Notes: generated by a model not told the origin, from the sequence alone. 64,000 nucleotides of DNA from CBDAQV01 sp965199335 (GCA_965199335.1 CBDAQZ010000003.1:496001-560000), one strand, 5' to 3'; counted from the stretch's first letter, positions 1-8,114 are shown. Program-made: numbers and translations.

Positions 1-1
1 C

Positions 2-178
2 CAGAGCGACCAACAGATCGTCGCCTATATCCGCAGCCGCTACGGCGATTTCGTATTGATGGACCCGCCGTTCGAACCGCGCACCGCCTTGCTGTGGCTG
101 GCGCCGCCGCTGGCACTGGGGACGGGGGGCGCGATCGTTGTCGTCGCATGGCGCCGCCCGCGCAGGCGGCGCACGTGA
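2..178 (+). CDS. ccmH: CcmH/CycL cytochrome c maturation protein, C-terminal part (5' truncated by window)
   Basis: Only the last 58 residues are present, because the gene enters from the left edge. CcmH is the membrane-anchored thioredoxin-like subunit that handles apocytochrome c thiols before haem ligation. Visible are the family's conserved QIVAYIRSRYGDFVLMDPP stretch and one transmembrane helix (LLWLAPPLALGTGGAIVVVA) ending in a basic cytoplasmic tail. The CxxC motif would lie upstream, outside the window. The stop codon overlaps the next start by one base (TGATG), so it is translationally coupled to ccmI. The identification rests on the C-terminal motif and this neighbour. Confidence 0.85.
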   Translation, partial: QSDQQIVAYIRSRYGDFVLMDPPFEPRTALLWLAPPLALGTGGAIVVVAWRRPRRRRT

Positions 179-837
179 TGCATGGTGTGACAGCCGCGCA
201 GTTGGTGTTCTGGATCGCCGCCGGGGCGCTGACGGCCCTTGCCGTCACGCTGCTGCTGCGCCCCCTCGTGCCGGCCTCCGGCGCGGCGGCGCGGCGGGCG
301 GCTTTGGTCGTCATGGGCGTGGTGCCGCTGGCGACGCTGGGACTTTACCTGACGCTCGGCCGCCCCGCGCTGACGCAATGGCGCACGCGCCAGCAACTGC
401 CGCCGTTCATCGCCGCCTCGGTCGAGAAGATGACGCGCGAGGCGCATGACAATCCGACCGACATCCAGGCCTGGATCCTGCTGGGCGATGTCTACGGCAA
501 GATCAGGCGCTATGGCGAGGCGGCCGATGCCTATGGCCGCGCCGCCAACCTGGATGACAGGGTTCCGGCCTACAAGGCGATGGTCGGGCAGGTGCTGGTG
601 ATGCAGAACGGCGGCGCGGTCGGGCCGGATGCGCGCGCCTGGTTCGACCGGGCGAAGGACGATCCGACATCGCGCTACTATCTCGCGCTTGAAAAATCGC
701 AGCAGGGCGACTGGAAAGGCGCGCTGGCCGACTGGCAGGCGCTGGCCGCCACCGCGCCACCCGAAATCCGAACCGCCATCGCCGCGCGCGTGACCGAGGC
801 TAACCGTGCGCTCGGTCTGGACGAGCATCCGCGCTGA
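178..837 (+). CDS. ccmI: CcmI-type cytochrome c biogenesis protein with TPR domain
   Basis: The 219-residue protein has two N-terminal transmembrane helices (about residues 8-29 and 40-60), then a periplasmic TPR region with a clear repeat around NPTDIQAWILLGDVYGKI. CcmI holds apocytochrome c and presents it to the CcmF/CcmH haem ligation complex. The ATG at 178 overlaps the ccmH stop, which fixes the start; an in-frame ATG at 94 lies inside ccmH and is rejected. The protein is shorter than many CcmI proteins, which carry more TPRs and a C-terminal domain. The last 38 bases overlap the convergent gene at 800-1285. Family assignment follows from domain order and operon position. Confidence 0.85.
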   Translation: MHGVTAAQLVFWIAAGALTALAVTLLLRPLVPASGAAARRAALVVMGVVPLATLGLYLTLGRPALTQWRTRQQLPPFIAASVEKMTREAHDNPTDIQAWILLGDVYGKIRRYGEAADAYGRAANLDDRVPAYKAMVGQVLVMQNGGAVGPDARAWFDRAKDDPTSRYYLALEKSQQGDWKGALADWQALAATAPPEIRTAIAARVTEANRALGLDEHPR

Positions 838-1285
838 CCGCGGCCGGTTCGCGCATCTTCGATGCCCATGAGCGCCAGCGTGGGACGCGCGGCGCCCTAT
901 GCTGTGCCAGTTCGCCATGCAGCCGGTGCGTCGTCAGGGCGTTGTTCACCGTCACGACCAGCCGCGCCATCGGGAACGGCTTCGACAGGAAATCGTGCGC
1001 GCCGTGGCGCATCGCCTCCATGGCGTGATTGATCAGGCTGTAGGGCGTGATGACGATGATGCTGGGCCCGTTCTCGGCGGACTTGATCCGGCGCAGCAGG
1101 CTGGGCGTATCCATGTCGGGAAGGTGCAGCGCCAGCAGCACCAGGGCAAAGGATTTCTTGTCCAGCATCTCATGAACTTCGCTCGCGCTGGTTGCACGCG
1201 CGACCGAGTGGCCGACCGTCTCTAGGGTCGACGCATATATATCCGAAAGAATGGGGCTGTCTTCTGCAAGGAGTATATCGGCCAT
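800..1285 (-). CDS. Receiver-like protein lacking the phosphoacceptor aspartate
   Basis: The 161-residue protein has a CheY-like fold signature: the acidic pair AEDS near residue 6, a hydrophobic beta-3 strand, VITP at beta-4 and the conserved Lys in LSKPF. Where the phosphorylated Asp should be (FALVLLALHLPDMD) the codon at 1130-1132 encodes Ala52, so normal phosphorylation is not expected. The text up to LTTHRLHGELAQHRA resembles the receiver and linker of LuxO/NtrC-type sigma-54 activators, but no AAA+ domain follows. The last ~30 residues are Arg/Pro-rich and overlap the 3' end of ccmI, so this may be a decayed remnant. The start at 1285 has GAAGGCAG upstream. Confidence 0.65.
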   Translation of the reverse strand: MADILLAEDSPILSDIYASTLETVGHSVARATSASEVHEMLDKKSFALVLLALHLPDMDTPSLLRRIKSAENGPSIIVITPYSLINHAMEAMRHGAHDFLSKPFPMARLVVTVNNALTTHRLHGELAQHRAPRVPRWRSWASKMREPAAVSADARPDRAHG

Positions 1286-1411
1286 GGCACTGCCTTCTTC
1301 GTTGGGCGATACCATTAACCACCTTCCAGCGTATAAATTTACTGAACCGGCAAATGCAACCGTATGTGGTTGAGCCGCCACGACAAGAAATAATACGCAA
1401 CCCGAATATTT

Positions 1412-2011
1412 TCAGGTTGTGGGGGTCGAAAGCGACGTTTCCGGCCGTCGGCTGAGCTGGAGCGCCATGATCGAGGCCGTAACGTTATTCACGATCGCCT
1501 CCACTTCGAACTGGCGGCGCATCAGGTCCAAGGCAACCTTATGAAAATTATCGCCGCCGGACGAGCCGCAATGGTTCTGCAGGATTACCGGAAAGATATT
1601 GTGCCGCCATAGAAAGAAAGCTGCGGCCTGGACGCAGGCATCGGTATCCGTTCCGGCGATCCCGACATGCTTGCAGCCCTCCAGGGCTGCCGCCATTTCC
1701 TCAGGCGGATCATACGAAATATGTTCCATGACATTCCGGACCATAGGACGCAGCGACGGTTCAATATCGGTCTGCGGCGACACCATCACCTCGCTCCAGT
1801 GGAGGTGCTTGGTGAACAGGCTGTCAGGATGGTTCCTGTATTTAAGCCACCAGGTGCGGTCGGCGGGAAAGGAACGCGCCAGATCGCCGACCCTGGATAC
1901 AAGGTCGCGCTGACCGTTCAGGAATCCGTTCTGCATGTCGCCGACGATTAGAGCGTCGACGGGAACCGATTCTATCGAGCTGTCGGCATATTTGCGATGG
2001 CTTCTCTGCAT
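1412..2011 (-). CDS. Isochorismatase-like cysteine hydrolase
   Basis: This 199-residue protein belongs to the isochorismatase-like hydrolases, which use an Asp-Lys-Cys triad on amides, imides or vinyl ethers. Asp25 (VGDMQNGF) and the nucleophile Cys126 in the cis-peptide loop GTDTDACV are visible. The usual Lys position appears as His97 (NVMEHISY), so the catalytic set may be altered; this depends on my alignment by eye. It follows a small secreted-protein gene and a quinone-reductase-like gene on the same strand and could be the last gene of that run. The substrate cannot be inferred. Confidence 0.75.
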   Translation of the reverse strand: MQRSHRKYADSSIESVPVDALIVGDMQNGFLNGQRDLVSRVGDLARSFPADRTWWLKYRNHPDSLFTKHLHWSEVMVSPQTDIEPSLRPMVRNVMEHISYDPPEEMAAALEGCKHVGIAGTDTDACVQAAAFFLWRHNIFPVILQNHCGSSGGDNFHKVALDLMRRQFEVEAIVNNVTASIMALQLSRRPETSLSTPTT

Positions 2012-2053
2012 CGGGGTCCAGATTAGAAGCCGGAAACCCGAGCCGTCAACGGG

Positions 2054-2362
2054 TTAGTGAAACCCGTAGGACCGCGACGACGAGCCGTACTCGTTGTAGT
2101 AACCCGAATGGTCGTCGTAGCCGCCGAAACCGTAGGTCTGCCCGTGATCGGCGGAATTGCCGTATAGCAACGACTGTTCACGGGCACTCTGGCCCTGGAA
2201 GTTGCTTGTCGGCGCGGTGTTCGACTGTTCCAGCGCGTCGTCCTCGTCGGCGTAGTGAGAGCGCTGGCTGGCGGTGTCGTAATGGCTCGATTCCTCGGTC
2301 ATCGCGTGTACCGGGCTGGAAACGGCAAGCAACAAGGCGGATAGCAGCAGCAGCGATTTCAT
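2054..2362 (-). CDS. Small exported Ser/Tyr/Gly-rich protein of unknown function
   Basis: The 102-residue product starts with a clear signal peptide (MKSLLLLSALLLAVSSPVHA, cleavage after AHA-like VHA). The mature part is hydrophilic, rich in Ser, Tyr, Gly, His and Asp, and ends in repeated YGFGGYDD/YNEYGSSS-like text. It probably acts in the periplasm or outside the cell. The start at 2362 is chosen over an upstream in-frame codon because GAGGG stands 7 bases before it and the signal peptide begins there. No family is recognised. A weak hairpin (AACCCG...CGGGTT) lies just past the stop, between this gene and the hydrolase gene. Confidence 0.7.
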   Translation of the reverse strand: MKSLLLLSALLLAVSSPVHAMTEESSHYDTASQRSHYADEDDALEQSNTAPTSNFQGQSAREQSLLYGNSADHGQTYGFGGYDDHSGYYNEYGSSSRSYGFH

Positions 2363-2433
2363 GGAACGGCCCTCGTATGATGGACGATCGTAGCGTAAAA
2401 CAAGCCCATGGGGAATGAACACGGTGCACAGGA

Positions 2434-3417
2434 TCAAAGTTCACCGCCAATTTCGATCAACGCCCTGCCCGCCACCTGCCGCGCCTCGAAGCGGGTATGC
2501 AGCGCCGTCACATCCTCGAGCCGGACCACTTCGCCAAGGGGAAAGCGCAGCAATCCGCGCGCCATCTTCACAGCCAGCTTCGCTTCGTCCGCCAGCAGCC
2601 TTTCCTCCGCGATCGAATTGAGGTTGAACCCCCCGATGGAAAAACTCTTGGCGATCAGCATCTGCGGCGCGACCTGCGGCGCGCCCATGCCCGAGGAGGC
2701 GCCGATATGGAAGACCCGGCCATTGGGCGCGACCAGCTCGTAGTTGCGCAGCGTCTGCGGGCCGCCATTGCCATCGATGATGACATTGACGCCGTCGCCG
2801 CCGGTATAGCGTCCGACCTGGGCCGCCCACTGGTCGTCGCGGTAATCGAACAATATGTCGGCGCCGAATTCGCGGGCGAAGGCGATCTTGGCCGCCCCGC
2901 CCGCCAAGCCTATGACACGCGCGCCCATCTCCTTGGCGAACTGCGTGGCCATCACGCCCACCGGCCCCGCCGCCGAATGGATCATGATCGTCTCGCCCTT
3001 TGTCAGCTTGATCGCGTCGTTCAGCAGGTGCCACGCGGTCAGCGTCGGCGTGCGCCAGGCGATGCCGATGCGCCAGCCGAGGTCCTGCCGCAACGGCAGC
3101 AGCCGCGCGGCAGGCGCTACCGCGTAGTCCGCGCAACCGCCGAATTCCGAAAAGCTGACGACCCTGCGGCCGATGATATCCTGGCTGACGCCAGGCCCGA
3201 CGCCCTCGACGATGCCGCCATATTCCAGTCCCGGCGTAAACGGCCATTTCCCCGCCATCCACTGCGCGCGCCCCTGCCTGACCAGCACGTCGAGGGGATT
3301 GAGAACGGCATAGGCGACCTTTATCAGGGCCTCCCCTTCCCCTGGTATTGGAATGGGCCCCTCCCTTACGCGCAGAACATCCGGGCTGCCCGGTCCATCG
3401 GCTGAGAGCTTCTTCAT
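2434..3417 (-). CDS. Zinc-independent MDR-family dehydrogenase (NADPH:quinone oxidoreductase-like)
   Basis: The 327-residue protein has the medium-chain dehydrogenase/reductase layout: a GroES-like N-terminal domain (residues 1-120, with TPGLEYGGIVEGVG) and a Rossmann domain with HSAAGPVGVMATQFAK around residues 148-163. The Cys/His ligands of zinc alcohol dehydrogenases are absent, which fits the quinone reductase (zeta-crystallin) branch that transfers hydride from NADPH to quinones or enones. It is the first gene of a minus-strand run. The 268-base AT-rich gap on its 5' side presumably holds promoters for this gene and the divergent glucosidase gene. Substrate unknown. Confidence 0.85.
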   Translation of the reverse strand: MKKLSADGPGSPDVLRVREGPIPIPGEGEALIKVAYAVLNPLDVLVRQGRAQWMAGKWPFTPGLEYGGIVEGVGPGVSQDIIGRRVVSFSEFGGCADYAVAPAARLLPLRQDLGWRIGIAWRTPTLTAWHLLNDAIKLTKGETIMIHSAAGPVGVMATQFAKEMGARVIGLAGGAAKIAFAREFGADILFDYRDDQWAAQVGRYTGGDGVNVIIDGNGGPQTLRNYELVAPNGRVFHIGASSGMGAPQVAPQMLIAKSFSIGGFNLNSIAEERLLADEAKLAVKMARGLLRFPLGEVVRLEDVTALHTRFEARQVAGRALIEIGGEL

Positions 3418-3685
3418 GCCTTATACTTAGCTGGGTTGGCTGTAGCGTTTACAATAGTCTTGCATCCGGCCATCGAGTCGCCGCGCAAGACCCGAATTAT
3501 GCTGCGATATAAATGCAACATGTGTGCTCCATTTATTAATAAAAGAACAATTTTCCTTGTCAAATAGGTAGTACAGATCCTATAAGACCGCTCCTGCCAC
3601 AATTCCGGCACACACGTGCCGTATCATTAGATTGTGGAATATGCCAACGAGCAGGCTCAACATGGCTCCCCGTGGACACGATACA

Positions 3686-5314
3686 ATGACCGATCCCCTT
3701 ACCTCCGCCTGGTGGCGGGGTGGGATAATCTATCAGATTTACCCCCTCAGCTTTGGTGACTCGAACGGCGATGGCTACGGCGATCTGCCCGGCATCATCG
3801 AGCATCTGGAATACGTTGCGCTATTGGGCGTCGACGCGATCTGGATATCGCCCTTCTACAAATCCCCGTTCCACGATCTGGGATACGACGTTTCCGATCA
3901 CCTCGCGGTCGATCCGCGTTTCGGCAACCTCGACGATTTCGACCGCCTGATCGCGCGCGCCAAAAGCCTGGGCCTCAAGATCATCATCGACATGGTGTGG
4001 GCACATACCAGCGACGATCACCAATGGTTCAAGGAAAGCTCGTCCAGCCGCGACAACGATAAATCCGACTGGTTCATCTGGGCCGACGCCAAGCCCGACG
4101 GCTCGCCGCCGAACAACTGGATGTCGGTGTTTGCCGCCACCGCCTGGACCTGGTCCGCGACGCGCGGCCAGTATTACCTGTCGCACTTCCTGAAGAGCCA
4201 GCCGAAACTGAACCTGCGCAACGAGGCCGTTGTCCAGGAACTGCTGTCGATCGGTCGCTTCTGGCTGGACCGCGGCGTCGACGGGCTGCGCTTCGACGCA
4301 ATCGACTGGATGTTTCACGATCCCGAACTGCGCGACAACCCTTCCTCGCCGATCGCGCCGGACCAGCTGCCGATCAAGCCGTTCCAGTTCCAGCAGCATC
4401 TGTATGATTGCATGCATCCGGACAGTTCCAATTTCATGGCGCGCGTGCGCCGCATGCTGGAGGATTACCCGGGATCGGTGTCGCTGGGCGAGCTTTCCAG
4501 CCAGCCAGGCTGGTTCTCGCGCATCGGCCAGATCACCAGCGCCGCCGAAAATCGCCTGCACATGGCCTACACTCTGGGCTTGATGAAGGGCAAGTTCAAC
4601 GCCACCATGTTCCAGGACCTGATCCGCGAACAGATCGATGTGCTGGGCGATGGCTGGATGTGCTGGTCCTTCGCCAATCACGACGTGATGCGGCCGATCA
4701 GCCGCTGGTCGTCGATGCCGGAACATCGCGGCGCCTTCGGCCGCCTGCTGATGTTGCTGCTGCTGACCCTGAAGGGCAGCATCTGCATGTATCAGGGCGA
4801 GGAGCTGGGCCTGACCGAGGCGGAAGTCGCCCCGGAATTCCGCCGCGACCCCTATGGCCTTGCCTTCCATCCCCGCTTCCCCGGCCGCGACGGATCGCGT
4901 ACCCCGGTGCCGTGGAACGCGGAGGAGCGTCATGCCGGCTTCACCACCGCCAACGCGCCATGGCTGCCGATTCCCGACGAACATGTCGGCTTGTCGGTCA
5001 ACCGCCAGTGGAGCGATCCGGCCAGCCTTCTGGTCACCTGGCGCGAGACGATCGGCTGGCGCAAGCTGCACTCCTCGCTCAGCACCGGCTCGATCGAACT
5101 GATCCCAACCGATGCGCCGTTGCTCGCCTACAAGCGCAGCAATACCGACGAGAGCCTGATGTTGCTGTTCAATATCTCGGAAGAAGAGATAACCGTGCCG
5201 CTGTCCAGCCTGCCGCCATTCTCGCCCCTGCTCGACCGTGCGCATGTGGCGACGCTGGACGGCAAGACCATCGTCCTTCCGCCTTACGGCACGCTGGTCG
5301 GCTCACTGAAGTAA
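3686..5314 (+). CDS. GH13 alpha-glucosidase
   Basis: The protein of 542 residues has the four GH13 regions of exo-acting alpha-glucosidases: region I (D102-MVWAH), region II with nucleophile D204 (GLRFDAIDW), region III with acid/base E269 (SLGELS) and region IV with D333 (FANHDVM). It should release glucose from alpha-glucosides in the cytoplasm, since no signal peptide is seen. Region I normally reads D-x-V-x-N-H; here Asn is Ala106. The start at 3686 places WWRGGIIYQIYPLSF at the usual distance from the N-terminus; an ATG at 3662 with AGCAGG upstream is an alternative. An intrinsic terminator follows. No transporter or regulator is adjacent. Confidence 0.9.
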   Translation: MTDPLTSAWWRGGIIYQIYPLSFGDSNGDGYGDLPGIIEHLEYVALLGVDAIWISPFYKSPFHDLGYDVSDHLAVDPRFGNLDDFDRLIARAKSLGLKIIIDMVWAHTSDDHQWFKESSSSRDNDKSDWFIWADAKPDGSPPNNWMSVFAATAWTWSATRGQYYLSHFLKSQPKLNLRNEAVVQELLSIGRFWLDRGVDGLRFDAIDWMFHDPELRDNPSSPIAPDQLPIKPFQFQQHLYDCMHPDSSNFMARVRRMLEDYPGSVSLGELSSQPGWFSRIGQITSAAENRLHMAYTLGLMKGKFNATMFQDLIREQIDVLGDGWMCWSFANHDVMRPISRWSSMPEHRGAFGRLLMLLLLTLKGSICMYQGEELGLTEAEVAPEFRRDPYGLAFHPRFPGRDGSRTPVPWNAEERHAGFTTANAPWLPIPDEHVGLSVNRQWSDPASLLVTWRETIGWRKLHSSLSTGSIELIPTDAPLLAYKRSNTDESLMLLFNISEEEITVPLSSLPPFSPLLDRAHVATLDGKTIVLPPYGTLVGSLK

Positions 5315-5321
5315 CCAGCCG

Positions 5322-5358
5322 CGACGATCCTTCGGCGAGAAACCGGGGGATCGTCTTT
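5322..5358 (+). terminator. Intrinsic terminator after the GH13 gene
   Basis: An 8-base stem, GACGATCC pairing with GGATCGTC, surrounds a 17-base loop and is followed by TTT. It begins 8 bases after the glucosidase stop codon. The short T-run makes efficiency uncertain. Confidence 0.55.
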
Positions 5359-5435
5359 GGGGACTGCAATCAATTCCTTGACGCTGTGGCTCATACGCAT
5401 TACTGACCGCCTCTCTCTGAATAGTGGGGATTATG

Positions 5436-5906
5436 ATGCAGTTGCCGACCGACCGTTTCCCTATCGAGAGCGATTTCGACGATACCTGGAATCTGGATAT
5501 CCACACGGACAACGATACGCGCCGTTTACTGCGCAGCGCCATCGAGGAAGATCTTATAGGCTCGAACAGGACGATCGGTGTCATGCTGAACGGTATCTGG
5601 ACTCCTCACAACAACGGGGCGAACCTCGAAACGACCAATGGCGAGCTAAGGCAATTGCGTGATAATTGGGATGACGCGGCTTACGGAGCGCGGGCCGGGC
5701 TCAGCACGTTGTTGACGACATTCAACGAAAAGGACGCCACCCCCGCGCCTGCCTTAGAATATCCCGGTTTGCTGGCGGTTTCTCCGCGGCTGATGGGAAT
5801 ACTGCGCAACAATCCAGGAATGTCACCGGGGGGCGCCGTCATCGCCATGCTTCAGGAAGACACGGGCAATGTGAAGGTTTCGGCCCAATTGTCTGAGCCC
5901 AAATAA
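5436..5906 (+). CDS. Hypothetical protein
   Basis: This 156-residue, acidic, soluble-looking protein has no signal peptide or membrane segment. No family is recognised. The N-terminal half is rich in Asp and Asn (FDDTWNLDIHTDNDT); a Gly/Pro-containing segment follows near the C-terminus. The start is the second of two adjacent ATGs, because GGGGA lies 5 bases before it; the GTG at 5424 would lie inside that ribosome-binding site. It stands alone between a terminator and the convergent DksA-like gene, with a base composition lower in GC than its neighbours. Confidence 0.6.
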   Translation: MQLPTDRFPIESDFDDTWNLDIHTDNDTRRLLRSAIEEDLIGSNRTIGVMLNGIWTPHNNGANLETTNGELRQLRDNWDDAAYGARAGLSTLLTTFNEKDATPAPALEYPGLLAVSPRLMGILRNNPGMSPGGAVIAMLQEDTGNVKVSAQLSEPK

Positions 5907-5930
5907 TCGACGGATGGGCGCGGCGTGGAA

Positions 5931-6356
5931 CTACTCCTCCCGCTGGACCCGCTCCATGCGCTCGTGGCGTTCCTGGGCCTCGACGCTCAGCGTTGCGTTC
6001 GGACGAGCTTCCAGCCGGCGAACGCCGATCGGATCGCCCGTTTCCTCGCAATAGCCATAGGAGCCATCGACGATGCGGCCGATGGCCTCGTCGATCTTGC
6101 TGAGCAGCTTCAGTTCGCGATTGCGGGTGCGCAGTTCCAGACCCTTGTCCGTCTCGGCCGAGGCGCGATCGGCTAGGTCCGGTTCCTGTATGCCGCCATC
6201 CTGCAGATTGATCAGCGTCTCGTCGGAATCGGCCAGCAGCTCCGCCCGCCATGTCAGCAACTTATGCCGGAAATAATCCAGCATGGTCGGGTTCATGTAT
6301 TCTTCGTCCTCGGTCGGACGATATCCGGCTGGAAGCTTGCTGTGCACGATCACCAC
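5931..6356 (-). CDS. dksA: DksA/TraR-family RNA polymerase-binding transcription factor
   Basis: About 141 residues. DksA inserts a coiled coil into the secondary channel of RNA polymerase and, with ppGpp, adjusts transcription during starvation. Seen here: an N-terminal linker (YRPTEDEEYMN), a long alpha-helical region, and a C-terminal zinc-finger-like module (GSYGYCEETGDPIG ... NATLSVEAQERHE). Only one of the four classical zinc Cys positions is kept, a feature of low-Cys DksA proteins common in alphaproteobacteria. GTG starts at 6356 and 6350 both have AAGG nearby. It lies 68 bases downstream of the EcfG-like sigma gene on the same strand, so co-transcription is plausible. Confidence 0.85.
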   Translation of the reverse strand: MVIVHSKLPAGYRPTEDEEYMNPTMLDYFRHKLLTWRAELLADSDETLINLQDGGIQEPDLADRASAETDKGLELRTRNRELKLLSKIDEAIGRIVDGSYGYCEETGDPIGVRRLEARPNATLSVEAQERHERMERVQREE

Positions 6357-6424
6357 CCTTGAAAGATCGATTTACCCAAGTGTAAAGCGCCTGCGCGATT
6401 TAAAAATGGTAAACGGTCCAAAGG

Positions 6425-6997
6425 TCAAGCGGCTTTGCTGTCGCCGAGCATTTTTTCGTCGAGCGCCAGACGAATCTTGCGCGCGGCGGCGGCACGGATA
6501 CGCTTGGTGGAATCCTCGCCATGCATCATCAGCTGGTACAGTTCCTGGCGTCCGCGCGACAGGCGACTCTTGATCGTGCCGACAGCGCAGCCGCAGATAT
6601 GGGCCGCTTCCTCGTACGAGAAACCGCTGGCGCCGACCAGAATCAGGATCTCGCGATGTTCGCGCGACAGCTTGGTCATGCAGCGGCGCAGTTCCTGCAA
6701 CTCCAGATGAGCTTCCTGGTTCGCAGCGACCGCGAAATAGTCCAGCGCCCCGTCTTCGATCGAATCGAAGCGGATCTTGTTCCGGCGCAGATTGTTGACG
6801 TGAAGATTGCGCAGGATGGTGAAAAGCCACGCCTTCATGTTCGTGCCCGGCGTATACTGATGTTCGGCCTTCAGGGCGCGTACGATCGTATCCTGTACCA
6901 GGTCGTTGGCGCGGTCGTGATTTTGCGTGATCATCCGAGCGAAAGCGCGCAGATGGGGAATGAAGCCAACCAGATCGCTGCTGAATTCCGTCGTCAT
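6425..6997 (-). CDS. EcfG-like ECF sigma factor (general stress response type)
   Basis: The 190-residue protein has sigma region 2 (residues ~10-75, with DLVQDTIVRALKAEHQY and NMKAWLFTILRN) and region 4 (residues ~115-170, with LSREHREILILVGASGFSYE and VGTIKSRLSRGR). This matches alphaproteobacterial EcfG sigma factors, which direct RNA polymerase to general-stress promoters and are held by anti-sigma NepR until PhyR binds NepR. Neither NepR nor a PhyR with its sigma-like domain is adjacent; a single-domain receiver gene is divergent. The start is supported by GAGGGA 8 bases upstream. I found no convincing EcfG promoter in front of it. Confidence 0.85.
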   Translation of the reverse strand: MTTEFSSDLVGFIPHLRAFARMITQNHDRANDLVQDTIVRALKAEHQYTPGTNMKAWLFTILRNLHVNNLRRNKIRFDSIEDGALDYFAVAANQEAHLELQELRRCMTKLSREHREILILVGASGFSYEEAAHICGCAVGTIKSRLSRGRQELYQLMMHGEDSTKRIRAAAARKIRLALDEKMLGDSKAA

Positions 6998-7121
6998 GTA
7001 TTAAGTCCCTCGTTTTTTACCTAAAGAACCGATTAACGCGGCTCCTGCATGTTAGAACACCGTTAACCTAAAAAAGTTCGCCGTCCTGAAGCCTTGATGC
7101 GATATGAAGGGTTACACAGGC

Positions 7122-7526
7122 ATGGAAAGCAGCAAACACTCGATGAATTCGCCGGCCCCGACCGCAGGAGCGGTATTGGTAATCGAGGATGATCCGATCA
7201 TTGCGGCGCATCTGTCGATCCTGCTGCTGGAGAACGGCTATGACGTCGTCGGTACCGCCGACGAGTTCGAGGCCGCCCTGGTAATGGCGGAGCGTACCCG
7301 CCCGAAGGTGGCGCTTGTGGACGTGCACCTCATGGGTACGATCGACGGCATCACGGTCGGGCGTGAGCTATCTTCGCGCTACGATACCGCCCTGCTGTTC
7401 GTGACCGCCAACCTGGATGTGGCGGTCAAGGGCATGGAGGACATGCACGCCGAATTCGTCGGCAAGCCGTTCAGCGACGAGGAGATATTGGCGGGACTGA
7501 AACGGGTGTTCGCCCGTCTGGGGTAG
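7122..7526 (+). CDS. Single-domain response regulator
   Basis: The ~134-residue CheY-like receiver has all phosphorylation residues: EDD near the N-terminus, phosphoacceptor Asp in VALVDVHL, Thr in FVTANLD and Lys in VGKPFSDEE. There is no output domain. The sequence resembles the receiver half of PhyR, the anti-anti-sigma regulator of EcfG, but the sigma-like half is absent. It is divergent from the EcfG-like gene across ~125 bases, so shared regulation is likely and a role as phosphate shuttle for the stress response is an inference. The ATG at 7122 is chosen for AAGGG 10 bases upstream; ATG 7104 is possible. Confidence 0.8.
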   Translation: MESSKHSMNSPAPTAGAVLVIEDDPIIAAHLSILLLENGYDVVGTADEFEAALVMAERTRPKVALVDVHLMGTIDGITVGRELSSRYDTALLFVTANLDVAVKGMEDMHAEFVGKPFSDEEILAGLKRVFARLG

Positions 7527-7532
7527 CAGACG

Positions 7533-8114
7533 CTATTGCGAAGGTGAGGACGTCTGGGCGGGCTGTGTATGCCGACGATAATAGTCGGCAAGGGATGCCT
7601 GGGCGCGTGATCTGTCGCTTTTGATGGTTCCTACAGAACGCTTCAGATCGGCCGCTATTTCCTCGTAACTCATTCCTGCCAGGGTCATGGCCACGACCTG
7701 GCGCTGGATGGGAGGAATCGTTTGCGTGCCGGCCTGCAACAAATCCATTTTTTCATGCAGTTCCGCCTGTCTGTGCTGGGTGGGCGCAACAGGTATCGGC
7801 AACGGCCTGCCATCCTCCATTTCCAACGATATGACATCCGACCTTTTTTTGCCGCTGTTGAAGTCCCTGATATCGACATTCTTCATTATACCGCAAAGCC
7901 ATGTCCCCAGTTTTGCTTCGGCACGGTACAGGTGCCTGTATTTCCAGGCCCTCATGATCGTCTCGTCCGCAAGCTCCTTACGTTCCTCCTGGGTAGACCT
8001 CATCCGCCCCGCGAAGCGCACAAGAAATCCCCGCTGTTCGTAAAGCTGGAGGCCGAAAGCATCATCGTCGGCTTTCTGCTCCGGGGATCGATTGTCTGCG
8101 GGCGGCAAATGCAT
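7533..8114 (-). CDS. ECF-type RNA polymerase sigma factor
   Basis: The 193-residue protein has sigma region 2 (ELADETIMRAWKYRHLY, GTWLCGIMKN) and region 4 (IQRQVVAMTLAGMSYEEIA, RSVGTIKSDRSRAQ). It differs from the EcfG-like factor nearby and has no obvious anti-sigma partner next to it. The start at 8114 is chosen because AGAGG stands 7 bases upstream and the conserved region begins soon after; the open frame continues to 8537 without a better start. It is convergent with the receiver gene, stops 6 bases apart. Two sigma factors, a receiver and a DksA-like protein in 2.2 kb suggest a stress-control cluster. Confidence 0.8.
   Translation of the reverse strand: MHLPPADNRSPEQKADDDAFGLQLYEQRGFLVRFAGRMRSTQEERKELADETIMRAWKYRHLYRAEAKLGTWLCGIMKNVDIRDFNSGKKRSDVISLEMEDGRPLPIPVAPTQHRQAELHEKMDLLQAGTQTIPPIQRQVVAMTLAGMSYEEIAADLKRSVGTIKSDRSRAQASLADYYRRHTQPAQTSSPSQ

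Noticed and set aside
40..918. Long open frame on the minus strand opposite ccmI
   Set aside because: Arg/Gly/His-rich composition without any motif, no ribosome-binding site, and full overlap with the well-supported ccmH-ccmI genes.
6998..7121. EcfG promoter (GGAAC-N16-CGTT) between the EcfG-like gene and the receiver gene
   Set aside because: CGTT is present on the minus strand but no GGAAC lies at the right distance.
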